A stretch of DNA of 54,676 nt from CAZVRZ01 sp964629965 (lineage in GTDB: Bacteria; Chloroflexota; Anaerolineae; Anaerolineales; UBA4823). The stretch covers positions 1 to 54,676 of the forward strand of contig CAZVRZ010000014.1 of assembly GCA_964629965.1 (NCBI GenBank), read 5' to 3'. Numbering within the stretch: position 1 is the first letter of the stretch; the number at the start of each line of letters is the position of its first letter. Position numbers and translations under genes: made by a program. This document shows, one piece after another, positions 45,643 to 54,676 of this stretch. Below the pieces are notes generated by a model. That model made no database searches. It had not been told where the DNA came from and saw only the letters and a list, made by a program, of their open reading frames with translations.

Positions 45643-47730
45643 ATGATGGGAGGCTGTCCTATAGAGGAGCACATGTATTTTTCAAATATGAAGATCGATT
45701 GGCAAAAAGTGACCCGTTCTGTGCTGCTTTCCCGCGAACTGGACCGCCTGGAAATTGAACAATTGGCGCCACAAGGGAAAATCAAGTACCAATTCGCTGC
45801 TGGGGGGCACGAACTTTCGCAAGTACTGCTGGCGCAAGCACTGGACCATCGTCACGACTGCGCCTGTGTGTATTATCGCTGCCGTGCGCTTGCTCTTGCT
45901 AGCGGAATGACGCCGCTGGAATTATTGGTCACCGACATGGCACGCAAGGGCGGCATCAACGATGGTCGAGATGGCGGGGTAATTTTCAATAAGCCGGGAG
46001 CGGGCGGCCTGACCATTTTACCTTCATCCGGCGATGTGGGCACACAATATACACCCGCCGTTGGTTGGGCACAGGCTATCCACTACCGCCAGAATGTACT
46101 GCATGAGGCAGATTGGCAAGGAGCCGTCGCTGTAGCAATGGGAGGCGACGGCAGTGTGGCAACCAACGGGTTTTGGGCCGCGTTGAATGTTGCTACCACC
46201 ACGAACCTGCCGGTGCTGTTCTTCATTGAAAATAACTCTTTCGGAATTTCAACGCCGTCAACCCTGCAAACCCCGGGTGGGAACATTGCCGCCAACCTGA
46301 GATCGTTTGGCAACTTGAAAGTGATGGATGCAGATGGTTGCCAACCTGAGACGGCCTGGAAGGCAATCTCTGAGGCAGTCGCTCACGTACGCAGCGGCGC
46401 CGGACCTTGCCTGGTGCATATGGATGTGGTGCGCCTGGCTGGCCATACGATCATCGATGACCAGGCATATAAAAGCACCGAGCTGCGCGCCCGGGAGTCT
46501 GAACGCGATCCGCTGAAGCAACTGCACCAATTCATGCTTTCTCAAGGCCTGGCACAAGCCGAATGGGACGATTTCCTGGCAGATGTAACCTCCGAGATAG
46601 ACCGGGCTCGCCAACAAGCAGAGACAACTCCCGAACCAGATCCAGCGCTGGTTACTTCTCATATGTTCTATGAGGGCACGCCTCCCCAACAAGGCGGGTT
46701 ACGCTCTGAAAAAAGCATGATAGAGATAAAAGCCACCGCGCCTAGAGTGGATGGCGCCCGCGTCAACATGATCGATGCCATCCGGCAAACCCTGGAAAGT
46801 GAAATGGCTATCAATCCACGCATGTTGATCTTTGGAGAAGATGTGGGCGTCAAAGGTGGTGTGCACGGCGCCACAAGAGATATGCAAATCCATTTGGGAG
46901 CCGAACGTGTATTTGACACCTCCCTATCCGAAGAAGGTATCATCGGGCGAGCGATCGGTATGGCACTGGCGGGGCTGCTGCCTGTGCCAGAGATCCAATA
47001 CAGCAAGTATATCGATCCGGCTTACGAACAAATACATGATCTCGGTTGGCTGCGCTGGCGTACTGCCAACCGTTTTGCTGCCCCGGTGGTTGTGCGCATA
47101 CCTGTTGGATTTGGCAAGCACACCGGCGATCCCTGGCACTGTGTGTCTGGCGAAGGGAGCTTCTCACATCTTCTTGGCTGGCAGATCGCTTATCCCAGCA
47201 ACGCCCAAGATGCAGCCGGCTTACTGCGCAGTGCGCTGCGGGGCGATGACCCCACCCTGTTCCTGGAACACCGCGCCCTGTTGGATGCCAGCGACAGCCG
47301 CCGCCCTTACCCAGGCAACGATTACTGCCTGCCATTTGGGTGCGCGGCGCAAGTGACCACAGGAAATGAATTGACGATCATTACATGGGGTGCCATGGTT
47401 TCCCGCTGCCTGGAAGCAGCGAGAGATTTTCCCGGCCGGGTTGCCATCATCGACCTGCGTACGATCATCCCATGGGATCAGCCAATGGTACTGGATTCCG
47501 TCCACCAAACCGGAAAGGTATTGGTGGTGCATGAAGATACGATCACGGCAGGGTTTGCGGGCGAGATCATCTCTGTGATTGCAAACCGGGCCTTTTCAGA
47601 TCTTGATGCCCCAATCGAGCGCCTGGCAATGGCAGATATTCCCATACCACACAGCATCTCCCTGATGAATTCTGTTCTTCCAGGAGCAGCAAGTATTCGT
47701 ACGAAAATTCAGGATCTGCTCGACTATTAA
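45643..47730 (+). CDS. 2-oxoacid dehydrogenase E1, fused alpha and beta subunits
   Basis: A 695-residue fused E1. The alpha half (to ~345) carries the thiamine-diphosphate motif GGDGS at residues 167-171 with the distant ENNSFGIST; the beta half (from ~375) has the family VNMIDAIRQTLESEM start, LIFGEDVG and the E1-beta LDLRTI-like IDLRTIIPWD segment. The start is uncertain: ATG 45643 has AGAGG upstream; ATG 45673 has GAGGAG three bases away. No E2 or E3 gene is in the window. It could use pyruvate, branched-chain 2-oxoacids or acetoin. Confidence 0.9.
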   Translation: MMGGCPIEEHMYFSNMKIDWQKVTRSVLLSRELDRLEIEQLAPQGKIKYQFAAGGHELSQVLLAQALDHRHDCACVYYRCRALALASGMTPLELLVTDMARKGGINDGRDGGVIFNKPGAGGLTILPSSGDVGTQYTPAVGWAQAIHYRQNVLHEADWQGAVAVAMGGDGSVATNGFWAALNVATTTNLPVLFFIENNSFGISTPSTLQTPGGNIAANLRSFGNLKVMDADGCQPETAWKAISEAVAHVRSGAGPCLVHMDVVRLAGHTIIDDQAYKSTELRARESERDPLKQLHQFMLSQGLAQAEWDDFLADVTSEIDRARQQAETTPEPDPALVTSHMFYEGTPPQQGGLRSEKSMIEIKATAPRVDGARVNMIDAIRQTLESEMAINPRMLIFGEDVGVKGGVHGATRDMQIHLGAERVFDTSLSEEGIIGRAIGMALAGLLPVPEIQYSKYIDPAYEQIHDLGWLRWRTANRFAAPVVVRIPVGFGKHTGDPWHCVSGEGSFSHLLGWQIAYPSNAQDAAGLLRSALRGDDPTLFLEHRALLDASDSRRPYPGNDYCLPFGCAAQVTTGNELTIITWGAMVSRCLEAARDFPGRVAIIDLRTIIPWDQPMVLDSVHQTGKVLVVHEDTITAGFAGEIISVIANRAFSDLDAPIERLAMADIPIPHSISLMNSVLPGAASIRTKIQDLLDY

Positions 47731-47839
47731 AATTTCCGGGGATCACTCCTGATACAGTTGCTGCCAATCACTGTAAAGAATAGGCATCGTCAATCAAAAC
47801 AACCGGCTTGCTGATGTTTCAGGTTTTTTAAGCTTAGAG

Positions 47840-47845
47840 TAAAAT
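47840..47845 (+). promoter_or_regulatory. -10-like TAAAAT, possibly leaderless DUF58 gene
   Basis: TAAAAT lies six bases before the ATG of the DUF58 gene. No Shine-Dalgarno and no clear -35. Confidence 0.4.
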
Positions 47846-47851
47846 TATCGT

Positions 47852-49213
47852 ATGCGGTCTAAATTCGCCTCACATAATAGATTGCTTTCCAAAAGTAAAA
47901 ACGAAACCCAACGCCATCACCACTTGAGGCTGCAAGTACAGTTACTGCCTGTGTTAATGGCGGTTTTTCTGGTGATGGATATCATCAATCCATCTCGCAT
48001 CTGGGTGGTTTTATTGACAGGTTTGGGTATGGCCTGGCTGATCAGTTATGTGTGGGCACGCTCGCTGGCGCACAACTTAAGCTTCAAGCGGGAAATGCGT
48101 TTTGGCTGGGCTCAGGTTGGTGATCGTTTAGAAGAACATTACATCCTGAAAACCACAGGAATATTTCCTGCCCTGTGGGTGGAAGTCACCGATAAATCTA
48201 CCTTGCCTGGATACCATACCAGCCGCGTCACCGGGGTGGATGGGAAAGCGTCTACCGAATGGCGCACGGAAGGAACCTGCACACAGCGCGGTTTATATAC
48301 GCTTGGCCCGACGGATCTGGTTTGCAGTGATCCTTTCGGTTTCTATTCGATTCGCATCAACGATCCGGCCTCCCGCCTGGTGATGGTTTTACCTCCGGTA
48401 GTGGCGCTGCCAGCCATTGAAATTGCTCCCGGAGGACGCAGCGGAGAAGGTCGCCCAAGAACCAATGCGCCAGAACGAACCGTGAGTTCATCGAACGTAC
48501 GCGAATACTTTCCGGGTGATAGTTCGCGTTGGATCCACTGGCGGACAAGTGCGCGCCGCAATGAACTCTTTGTAAAGGTATTCGATGGAACCCCTACCGG
48601 CGATTGGCGTATCTTGCTCGACCTGGACGCCTCAGTGCAATACGGCCAGGGAGGGGATTCGACCGAGGAACATGGCGTAATCCTGGCAGCGTCGCTTACT
48701 CATCAAGGCCTGCGGCTCCGCCACCCGGTTGGCATCACCATTAACGGTCGAGAACTGCATTGGGTTCCCCCACGCTCAGGTGAAAACCAACGCTGGGAAG
48801 TGCTGCGCGCCCTGGCAATAGCCCAACCTGGTTCCACCAGCCTGGCTGAGATGTTATATCGCCTAGAAACAAACATCCGCTCGAGCACCAGCTTGGTGGT
48901 CATTACGGCTGCCGCCAAGGGAGAATGGCTGGAAGCTTTGCTGCCGCTGGCATGGCGCGGTGTGACTCCCACGATCTTAATGCTAGATCCGATCTCCTTT
49001 GCTACCCCGGGTCAACTCAACCCACCCGATCCTAAGCCTTTGCTGGATCAACTGGCCGACTATGGTATCCAACATTATCGCATCACCAAAGACCTGTTGG
49101 ACCGTCCCGAGGCGCGCCCCGGAACGACCGGGCGCTGGGAATGGCGCGTGACGCCGCGCGGCCGGGCGATTGCTGTCCAAAGACCAGCCGACCTGGAATG
49201 GAAATCACTATGA
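47852..49213 (+). CDS. DUF58 domain protein
   Basis: A 453-residue protein. Two hydrophobic helices (about residues 32-68) are followed by a soluble part with the DUF58 signature (REYFPGDSSRWIHWRTSARRNELFVKVFD). It then has a vWA-like half with the acidic LLDLDASV segment. Such proteins occur with MoxR AAA+ ATPases and transglutaminase-like proteins; here a transglutaminase overlaps by 4 bases, but no MoxR is adjacent. Function unknown, probably complex assembly at the membrane. Confidence 0.88.
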   Translation: MRSKFASHNRLLSKSKNETQRHHHLRLQVQLLPVLMAVFLVMDIINPSRIWVVLLTGLGMAWLISYVWARSLAHNLSFKREMRFGWAQVGDRLEEHYILKTTGIFPALWVEVTDKSTLPGYHTSRVTGVDGKASTEWRTEGTCTQRGLYTLGPTDLVCSDPFGFYSIRINDPASRLVMVLPPVVALPAIEIAPGGRSGEGRPRTNAPERTVSSSNVREYFPGDSSRWIHWRTSARRNELFVKVFDGTPTGDWRILLDLDASVQYGQGGDSTEEHGVILAASLTHQGLRLRHPVGITINGRELHWVPPRSGENQRWEVLRALAIAQPGSTSLAEMLYRLETNIRSSTSLVVITAAAKGEWLEALLPLAWRGVTPTILMLDPISFATPGQLNPPDPKPLLDQLADYGIQHYRITKDLLDRPEARPGTTGRWEWRVTPRGRAIAVQRPADLEWKSL

Positions 49214-51648
49214 GTGAATTCCTCATCAGGATTTGGGATCGCCTGGATAAAACGACCCTGCTGTTATTTTCACTGCTGGCTGGAACAATGCTCAGTATTG
49301 CCTGGGGATTCATGATTGCAATTCCATGGCTGGAACTCCCCTATACCTGGATCGTGATGCTGAGCATCGGGTCAGGTTGGCTGCTGGCGCGCACACGCTT
49401 GCGCCTACCAGCCGCCATCTTTCTGGCAGCGGCCGTGGGAGCGATCATCTTATTAGTACACTTTGGAAACCTATACCGGCCCATTTATACTCTGGTGCAA
49501 ACCTGGGCTGCATCCCTTCGGCGGGTTCTGTTTTGGGACCCAAACCGCCTGCCGGATTTCAGCATGACAGCTTTGGCCCTCAATGATCTCGGGATGCGAG
49601 CTTCCATATTACTCTACCAATTTGGAAATTGGTCAGGTGAAATCATTACCGATCAAATCCACCTGATACAAATCCGAATGGGAGCAACGATCACTGTACC
49701 CCCACGCGTCACCGATAGGTTGATGGTCAACGTTTTGTGGAGCATTGTGATGTGGTTGACCTCTTTTTGGGCTACCTGGGGATTGCAACGCTGGAACAAT
49801 CCACTGACTGGTGTTGCGCCGGCCCTTATATTGCTGGCTTTTACGCTGGACTACACAAAGGCTGATACTCTCTCGCTGTTATCATTATTAAGCTTGCTGC
49901 TGCCATTGATCGCCATGACCTGTTACCTGATCAATGAACAACGCTGGCGTTTGGAAAAGATCGACTTTGCCGAAGGCATCCGGATGGATATGGCAATTGC
50001 AGTGGGCCTGTTAACGGTGGGAGTTGTATTATTTGCTACTCTGGTAAAAGTATCGCCGGATATTTCAGTCGAAAATATCCGAGATTTTGTAAACCAATTT
50101 CGAGCCGAACAGGAGAGCGGCGTGCATTCGACCGCTCGTTCGTTGGGCCTGGAACAGCAATCGCAACCTACTAAGGAAGCACCCGAAGAAGCTACTCCGG
50201 TCTTGCCTCGCAGCCACCTGCTAGGCAGTGGGCCGGAGCTATCCGAACGGGTTGTGATGAACATTCGCATGACGGATCTTTCGATCTCTGCGGAAAAAGT
50301 GTCCGACCTGCCCTTGACAGCGGAAAACGCCCCGCGCTACTACTGGAAAGCTTATACATTCGATAAATATATCAACCGGGGCTGGGTGACAACATGGACG
50401 GAAAAGACGATTTACGAGCCAGATGGCAGTATCTATGCGCGCCTGCCTGACAAACACCGTCTCTACCGGCAAGAGATCATTCCTGAGGGGAACAGAGGAG
50501 GCGTCCTCTTCACAGTGGGCGACTTGCTCAAAGTTAACCTGGCTTTCGAGACCATCTGGCGCCCTGTCAATGTTTGGGAGGGAGCGCCACCTTATCTCGA
50601 AGGAGCAACAGATATCGATATTTTCGCCTCAACTGCTGAAGCAGAACCGTACATCGCTGATTCGCTCAAGCCAATCGTTAGCGAGGATCGTTTGCAGCAA
50701 GCCGGTTTTTATTATCCTACCTGGGTCCAGCAGCGCTACTTATTGCTGCCGGAACTACCCGAGCGTGTGTTGACCCTAGCGTATCGACTGACAGACGAAC
50801 TAGAAACACCTTACGAAAAGGCGTTGGCTATCGAAAACTACCTACGCCAACTGCCATACACCCTGGATGTTCCCAAACCACCGCTCAATAGAGATGTCGC
50901 CGATTACTTCTTGTTCGATCTTCAACGAGGGTATTGCGATTACTACGCCACCGCAATGGTGGTGTTAACCCGCATCAACAGGATTCCCTCCCGGTTGGTG
51001 ATTGGTTATACGAGCAGCAAGTACGACCCAGAAACCGGTTTCTACATATTGAGCGAGGCAGATGCTCACTCGTGGGTTGAGGTTTACTTCCCTGGCGTTG
51101 GTTGGGTAGATTTCGAACCCACTGCCGGGCGACCTTCTATTCAACGGCCAAAAGAAGCACCCGAAGTAGAACTACCCGAATATGAGGTAAAAGCTAGAGG
51201 AAAGCTGCTCAGAGACCATACCTGGCAAGAATGGGTGAAGATGTTATTCCCCTTCACCTTTTTATTGATACCGGTTATGGCTGCCGCCAGCTTGTGGGAT
51301 ACTCTCAGGTTGCACAGAATGCACCCACAAGATGCCATGCAACAAATTTACAAGCGCCTTTACCAGTCGGCTCGCCCATTGACCGGTGTCAAGACCAGAA
51401 ACGCCACTCCCCTGGAATTTTCTAACAGACTCCAATCGCACCTGCTAACCAGGCAAAAGGGGAAACCTGTTACAGAAACCTTAAAGAGAGTTTTACAAGA
51501 TATCAACAATATCACAGAACTATACACCGTAGGCATTTATAGTTCTAAAATTCCAGGACGAGTTGAGATCAGCCGATCCTTACGCCTGTGGCGGCGCCTT
51601 CGCTGGCGGCTATGGCTGATGAAATTTACCAATCGCAGCAAAGGGTAA
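49210..51648 (+). CDS. Transglutaminase-like membrane protein
   Basis: An 812-residue protein. About six membrane helices in the first ~270 residues (DUF3488-like), then an extracellular part holding a transglutaminase-like domain with the triad C576 (GYCDYYAT), H620 (DAHSWVEV) and D634 (GWVDFEPT). One more membrane helix near 680-700 and a C-terminal cytoplasmic tail. Start at ATG 49210 (ATGA overlap with DUF58); the frame is open further upstream but starts there lack a site. The homologous TgpA is a cell-surface enzyme. Confidence 0.88.
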   Translation: MSEFLIRIWDRLDKTTLLLFSLLAGTMLSIAWGFMIAIPWLELPYTWIVMLSIGSGWLLARTRLRLPAAIFLAAAVGAIILLVHFGNLYRPIYTLVQTWAASLRRVLFWDPNRLPDFSMTALALNDLGMRASILLYQFGNWSGEIITDQIHLIQIRMGATITVPPRVTDRLMVNVLWSIVMWLTSFWATWGLQRWNNPLTGVAPALILLAFTLDYTKADTLSLLSLLSLLLPLIAMTCYLINEQRWRLEKIDFAEGIRMDMAIAVGLLTVGVVLFATLVKVSPDISVENIRDFVNQFRAEQESGVHSTARSLGLEQQSQPTKEAPEEATPVLPRSHLLGSGPELSERVVMNIRMTDLSISAEKVSDLPLTAENAPRYYWKAYTFDKYINRGWVTTWTEKTIYEPDGSIYARLPDKHRLYRQEIIPEGNRGGVLFTVGDLLKVNLAFETIWRPVNVWEGAPPYLEGATDIDIFASTAEAEPYIADSLKPIVSEDRLQQAGFYYPTWVQQRYLLLPELPERVLTLAYRLTDELETPYEKALAIENYLRQLPYTLDVPKPPLNRDVADYFLFDLQRGYCDYYATAMVVLTRINRIPSRLVIGYTSSKYDPETGFYILSEADAHSWVEVYFPGVGWVDFEPTAGRPSIQRPKEAPEVELPEYEVKARGKLLRDHTWQEWVKMLFPFTFLLIPVMAAASLWDTLRLHRMHPQDAMQQIYKRLYQSARPLTGVKTRNATPLEFSNRLQSHLLTRQKGKPVTETLKRVLQDINNITELYTVGIYSSKIPGRVEISRSLRLWRRLRWRLWLMKFTNRSKG

Positions 51649-51658
51649 ACGAACAGAT

Positions 51659-52138
51659 ATGAAAATGACAGAAATCCATCACCAGGAAATAGCAAGCGAA
51701 TTGTTCAATCAAGTGCAAGAATTACTGGAAAAAGCAGAGCGCACACCAGAAGATATTGACACGATGCTACATGCCGCTCATGCGTGCCGTTTTCACTGGG
51801 GGCAGGCAAACGCCATGGATAAATTGGCTCGGAGCGAATGGCAAATTTCGCGGGTGTATGCAGTTTTAAAACGCGCCGAACCGTCCATTTACCATGCCCG
51901 TCGCTGCCTGGAACTTTGCCAGCAAAACCAGATCAGCGCGATCGAGCGGGCCTATGCTTATGAGGCATTGGCGCGATCCTATGCGGTCGCCGGAGATTTT
52001 ACAAGCTCGCGGCGCTTTCTTGATATGGCAATTGAGGCGGGGAAGAAAATAAAGATTGAAGACAAGCGCAATCTTATTGAGAAAGAGCTACGCACCATTG
52101 TGATCAATAAGCCGGCTACGCAACCCAGAGATGGCTAA
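51659..52138 (+). CDS. Helical-repeat (TPR-like) protein
   Basis: A 159-residue all-helical protein with TPR-like helix pairs: RVYAVLKRAEPSIYHARRCLELC, then AIERAYAYEALARSYAVAGDF and SSRRFLDMAIEAGKK. TPR proteins are adaptors. It lies 10 bases after the transglutaminase stop and may bind that complex. Two in-frame starts are close together (51659 and 51665). Confidence 0.75.
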   Translation: MKMTEIHHQEIASELFNQVQELLEKAERTPEDIDTMLHAAHACRFHWGQANAMDKLARSEWQISRVYAVLKRAEPSIYHARRCLELCQQNQISAIERAYAYEALARSYAVAGDFTSSRRFLDMAIEAGKKIKIEDKRNLIEKELRTIVINKPATQPRDG

Positions 52139-52147
52139 CGAGAGCTT

Positions 52148-53350
52148 TCAGTCAGCGTTCTGCACCAGGGGATTAAAACCCCTCCCTAATATTTCCTGAG
52201 CCGGAGTCACGATCACAAAGGCCTTGGCATCCAGGCGGCTTACTACAGCCTTGAGGTGAACGGTCTCTGTCACCGTCAGCGCACACATCAACACCGTGTG
52301 GGCGCTGCCAGTGTACATACCTTTGCCTGGCAAAGCCGTCACGCCGCGATGAAGCTCCTTCAAAACGCCATCCGAAACGGTTTCAGCCTGATCTGTGATT
52401 ATGAATGCCAATAGCTGCTGCCTACGGTGGCTGTGGCGATACCAGGGCGAACGCCCATCCTTTTGGGATGCCTGTTCGGTATCTCTGGATACGGCTAAGG
52501 GACCTAGATCAAAGCGAGGCAGAACCTCCCCGCTGGCTTCTTGCAAACCTAACGTGAGTACTCCCACTAACACCCAAAACCCCTGGTAAATTATGCCGAT
52601 TCCCAGTACCCACTCTCCTGGAATCGGGCCAATGGAGGCATGAACGAAAAACTCATCCCAGTTGGCAGCCTGCGTTGGGAACAGCCATACTCTAACAAAC
52701 CAGGCTATACCAAGGATCAGAAAAATCCAAAAATAATTCCGGCGGTAGCGTCTCCCAATGGCTTCCAACAAGGAAACAGAGAAGTGGGGCTGTAACAGGT
52801 TTTCAGCCAGGCTCTCGGCCCAATCAGGAGAAGGTCCAAAGGGAGGCACTAACATGGCTGCAAAAAAATCTGTTTCCATCAGGCGAACACGTGTACTCCA
52901 GACTTCATAATAACGGTATCGCCGGGCTTCGATGAACAAGAAAAGGGTGATCAGCAACATATTTAGGATGATCACGCCATGATACCCGCTATCCTGGCCA
53001 AATGCGACCGTAATAGCGGCTCCTGTTGAAATCACAGCCCAATTGGTGGTTGTATCGAGACGTTGTCGCCAGATGTTCGCTCGCGAGATCTCGGCGCGAA
53101 NNNNNNNNNNGTGATGACTGGATTGGGTGAAGGCGATGGTGATAGCCGCGCCGGTGGTGAGCACTGCCCAGTTGGTGGTGGCATCCAACCGTTGACGCCA
53201 GATATTAGCGCGTGAAATTTCCGCCCGGAAAAAATGCACCATGGCTGTGGTAAACTCGCCAGCGTGGAGCTGGTAACCCCGATAGGTCCAAACCGGTTCA
53301 CGATCCGGCGCACCTGATTTGTTTTGCGAGGCATGTTGCTGGTCACTCAT
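52148..53350 (-). pseudogene. DUF2270-like gene(s) interrupted by a scaffold gap
   Basis: A reading frame of 400 residues, with the last ten bases before codon 83 unknown. The N-terminal part (from 53350) ends in the segment SRANIWRQRLDATTNWAV plus ~20 residues. After the gap a similar, non-identical segment (SRANIWRQRLDTTTNWAV) restarts, followed by DUF2270-type membrane helices and the RYRYYEVWSTRVRLME signature. Nucleotides of the two copies differ at about a quarter to a third of positions, so they are not the same allele. Most likely two DUF2270 paralogues sit in tandem and the assembly joins the start of one to the body of the other. I would not treat it as one protein. Confidence 0.55.
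53101..53110. other. Assembly gap (10 N)
   Basis: Ten unknown bases between two similar gene segments. The true gap length is unknown; a fixed run of ten N is a scaffolding placeholder. Confidence 0.99.
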
Positions 53351-53613
53351 ATCTCACCTATTCAACTATAATAATCGATATCTTGGCTTATGCCGTTATT
53401 ATACATTCAGTTGGATATGATTGGCAGAAAGTTATTATATGATGAGAAACGACAAGGGTTCTTAAGGCGTGGATGAGAGAAAAGTCAGAAAACTTGACGG
53501 TTTCCCCGAAAACTGATAATATCACTCCAATTTGATCTTACCCTGGTATTTATGGTAATTCATCAATAGCATTATTACTAAAAGAGATTGAATATAGGGA
53601 GTTCTTTTCACAA

Positions 53614-53988
53614 ATGGAAATCGCAGAACAAACAAAAAAGATTAACCTGACCCCAGCAGCAGCCCAAGCAGTTCAGGATCTTCTGCAGAAGAAAGATCTG
53701 GAAGGATATTCACTGCGCGTCTTTATCTCCGGAGGCGGATGTTCGGGGTATCAATGTGGCCTGGGACTGGATAACAATGTACATGAGACTGACCTGGTTT
53801 TTCAGGAGCACGGAGTGCAAGTGATCGTGGATGAAACCTCGATCATCTATTTAAGCGATGCAACAATCGATTACGTAGAAGAAGCCGGGGGCGGCGGGTT
53901 CAAAATCTCAAACCCCAATGCCATACCAGCGTGTGCGTGCGGACAAACATCTGAAGCATCAGAAAAGGGCTGCGCCGGCTGCCATTAA
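53614..53988 (+). CDS. A-type iron-sulfur carrier (IscA/ErpA family)
   Basis: A 124-residue A-type carrier that delivers Fe-S clusters to target proteins. C43 (GGGCSGYQ), C107 and C109 (PACACGQ) are the three conserved cluster ligands; two extra cysteines occur at the end (C120, C123 in GCAGCH). It may serve the radical SAM protein at 5998 and other Fe-S enzymes, which is inference. A GGGAG lies 11 or more bases before the ATG, a long spacing. Confidence 0.95.
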   Translation: MEIAEQTKKINLTPAAAQAVQDLLQKKDLEGYSLRVFISGGGCSGYQCGLGLDNNVHETDLVFQEHGVQVIVDETSIIYLSDATIDYVEEAGGGGFKISNPNAIPACACGQTSEASEKGCAGCH

Positions 53989-54017
53989 TCCGAAACCAGC
54001 CCAGTGTAATGAATTCC

Positions 54018-54049
54018 AGGCTGTCCCACCAAACCGGGGCAGCCTTTTT
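54018..54049 (+). terminator. Intrinsic terminator after the A-type carrier
   Basis: AGGCTGTCCC (54018-54027) pairs with GGGGCAGCCT (54036-54045) with one G-U pair and an eight-base loop, followed by TTTTTC. Confidence 0.85.
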
Positions 54050-54667
54050 CTATCTGCCACTCAAGAATGAGATGATCAGTCCAAATATGCCAACCACACC
54101 CAGGCCGATGATCAGAAAGCCCATCGGCACACCTACGGCTGACTTTACAGCAGGTTCAGCGGTGTAGGTTGGCACATTCAATGGCGCAGGAGCGGTAAAA
54201 GTGGGCAAGCGAGTTGGTTGAATCTCAACCACAAATTGGGCTGCTAGCGTAGGATTGATCGTGGGAGTAACTCGCGGGGTTGGCGTAGGCGGAGGTTCTA
54301 CAATGGGCAAATTTCCTTTGATGGTGATCAAGTAAGAATACACCCAGCCCACACCCTCTACTGCACCGGGGTATGCAATTTGTACCCAATTTCCACCGGC
54401 AGAACGCCCCAAAGCCGGTATCTGCTGCCCAGCCACCAATACACCAATTGCCGGATAACTTGTATCAGGCCCTGATCTGACATTAATCTGATCCTGATCT
54501 GAATTCACCACGGCGGTAGAGCCTCCGGGGCTGCTGGTCACAGTGGGCATAGATACCGTTGGCTGCTGCTTCAATCCAACCGCGTGCACGGGTGAAATCC
54601 AAAAATAAAGTCCCAGGACTATCCCAAGCACCAAGCCGATCGGAATTTTTTTTATCTTATGCATCAT
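54050..54667 (-). CDS. SH3b-domain membrane protein
   Basis: A 205-residue protein with an N-terminal signal or anchor helix (about residues 8-28), a bacterial SH3 domain (DQDQINVRSGPDTSYPAIG, GNWVQIAYPGAVEGVGWVYSYL), a short Thr/Pro linker, and a C-terminal membrane helix ending in SFLSGR. SH3b domains bind cell-wall or surface ligands. Two ATGs (54667, 54664) start the frame; the region before it runs off the window. Confidence 0.85.
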   Translation of the reverse strand: MMHKIKKIPIGLVLGIVLGLYFWISPVHAVGLKQQPTVSMPTVTSSPGGSTAVVNSDQDQINVRSGPDTSYPAIGVLVAGQQIPALGRSAGGNWVQIAYPGAVEGVGWVYSYLITIKGNLPIVEPPPTPTPRVTPTINPTLAAQFVVEIQPTRLPTFTAPAPLNVPTYTAEPAVKSAVGVPMGFLIIGLGVVGIFGLIISFLSGR

Positions 54668-54676
54668 ACATACCTG

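Overview
The window reads as one chromosomal contig of an Anaerolineae-like Chloroflexota bacterium, probably from a metagenome-assembled genome. I infer this from the gene set and style, not from a marker gene. The pointers are secreted or membrane proteins with long Thr/Pro-rich linkers, a Leu-Pro-Leu-type motif in secreted proteins, a ruvB-DUF2905-queA cluster, a fused ADP-forming acetyl-CoA synthetase, a fused 2-oxoacid dehydrogenase E1, and a PknB-like kinase joined to a beta-propeller. A run of ten N at 53101-53110 marks a scaffold join. Genes are tightly packed, often with ATGA overlaps, and no gene-free stretch exceeds 300 bases.

Layout. 177-3065: RpiR-type regulator, fumarylacetoacetate-hydrolase-family enzyme and a Thr/Pro-rich membrane protein. 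3180-3906: VapBC-like toxin-antitoxin pair. 3978-5839 (minus): pseudouridine catabolism (PsuK, PsuG). 5949-10826: an AT-richer operon of a small radical SAM protein, a coiled-coil protein and a double CbbX-like AAA+ ATPase, behind a promoter whose spacer is a perfect palindrome. It runs into a convergent pair of SPFH-like membrane proteins (10787-13931). 14091-16967: DUF362 protein, flippase-like membrane protein and PHP phosphoesterase. 17122-17207: tRNA-Leu(UAA). 17275-20597: PIG-L deacetylase and a two-gene ABC exporter. 20711-25290: fmt, two histidine phosphatases and a ketopantoate-reductase-like protein, convergent with pyrimidine-nucleoside phosphorylase. 25430-31604: short leader ORF with an unknown gene, queA-DUF2905-ruvB, upp and a receptor-like Ser/Thr kinase. 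31632-34086: Cys-rich protein, AlkZ-like winged-helix protein and an SDR enzyme. 34235-37500: ADP-forming acyl-CoA synthetase and a BioD-like/DRTGG protein, separated by a (GTAA)13 microsatellite. 37548-42086: small kinase-like NTPase, DegV, single-domain response regulator, secreted unknown, TMEM43-like protein and PspC. 42110-47730: possible small protein, large secreted metzincin protease and fused E1. 47852-52138: DUF58, transglutaminase and helical-repeat proteins. 52148-54667: DUF2270 gene broken by the gap, A-type Fe-S carrier and SH3b membrane protein.

How the genes work together. The metabolic genes suggest a fermentative heterotroph that salvages nucleosides (PsuK/PsuG, Pdp, Upp), makes ATP from acyl-CoA through the ADP-forming synthetase, and digests external protein. 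The most unusual block is 5949-13931. Its radical SAM, coiled-coil and AAA+ genes overlap one another, so they are translationally coupled. Their composition differs from the neighbours, and their promoter carries a palindrome that contains GAAC-N4-GTTC, the core of the Gram-positive-type LexA box. I know of no described system with this composition. The function is unknown and the link to the SPFH pair is inference from position only.
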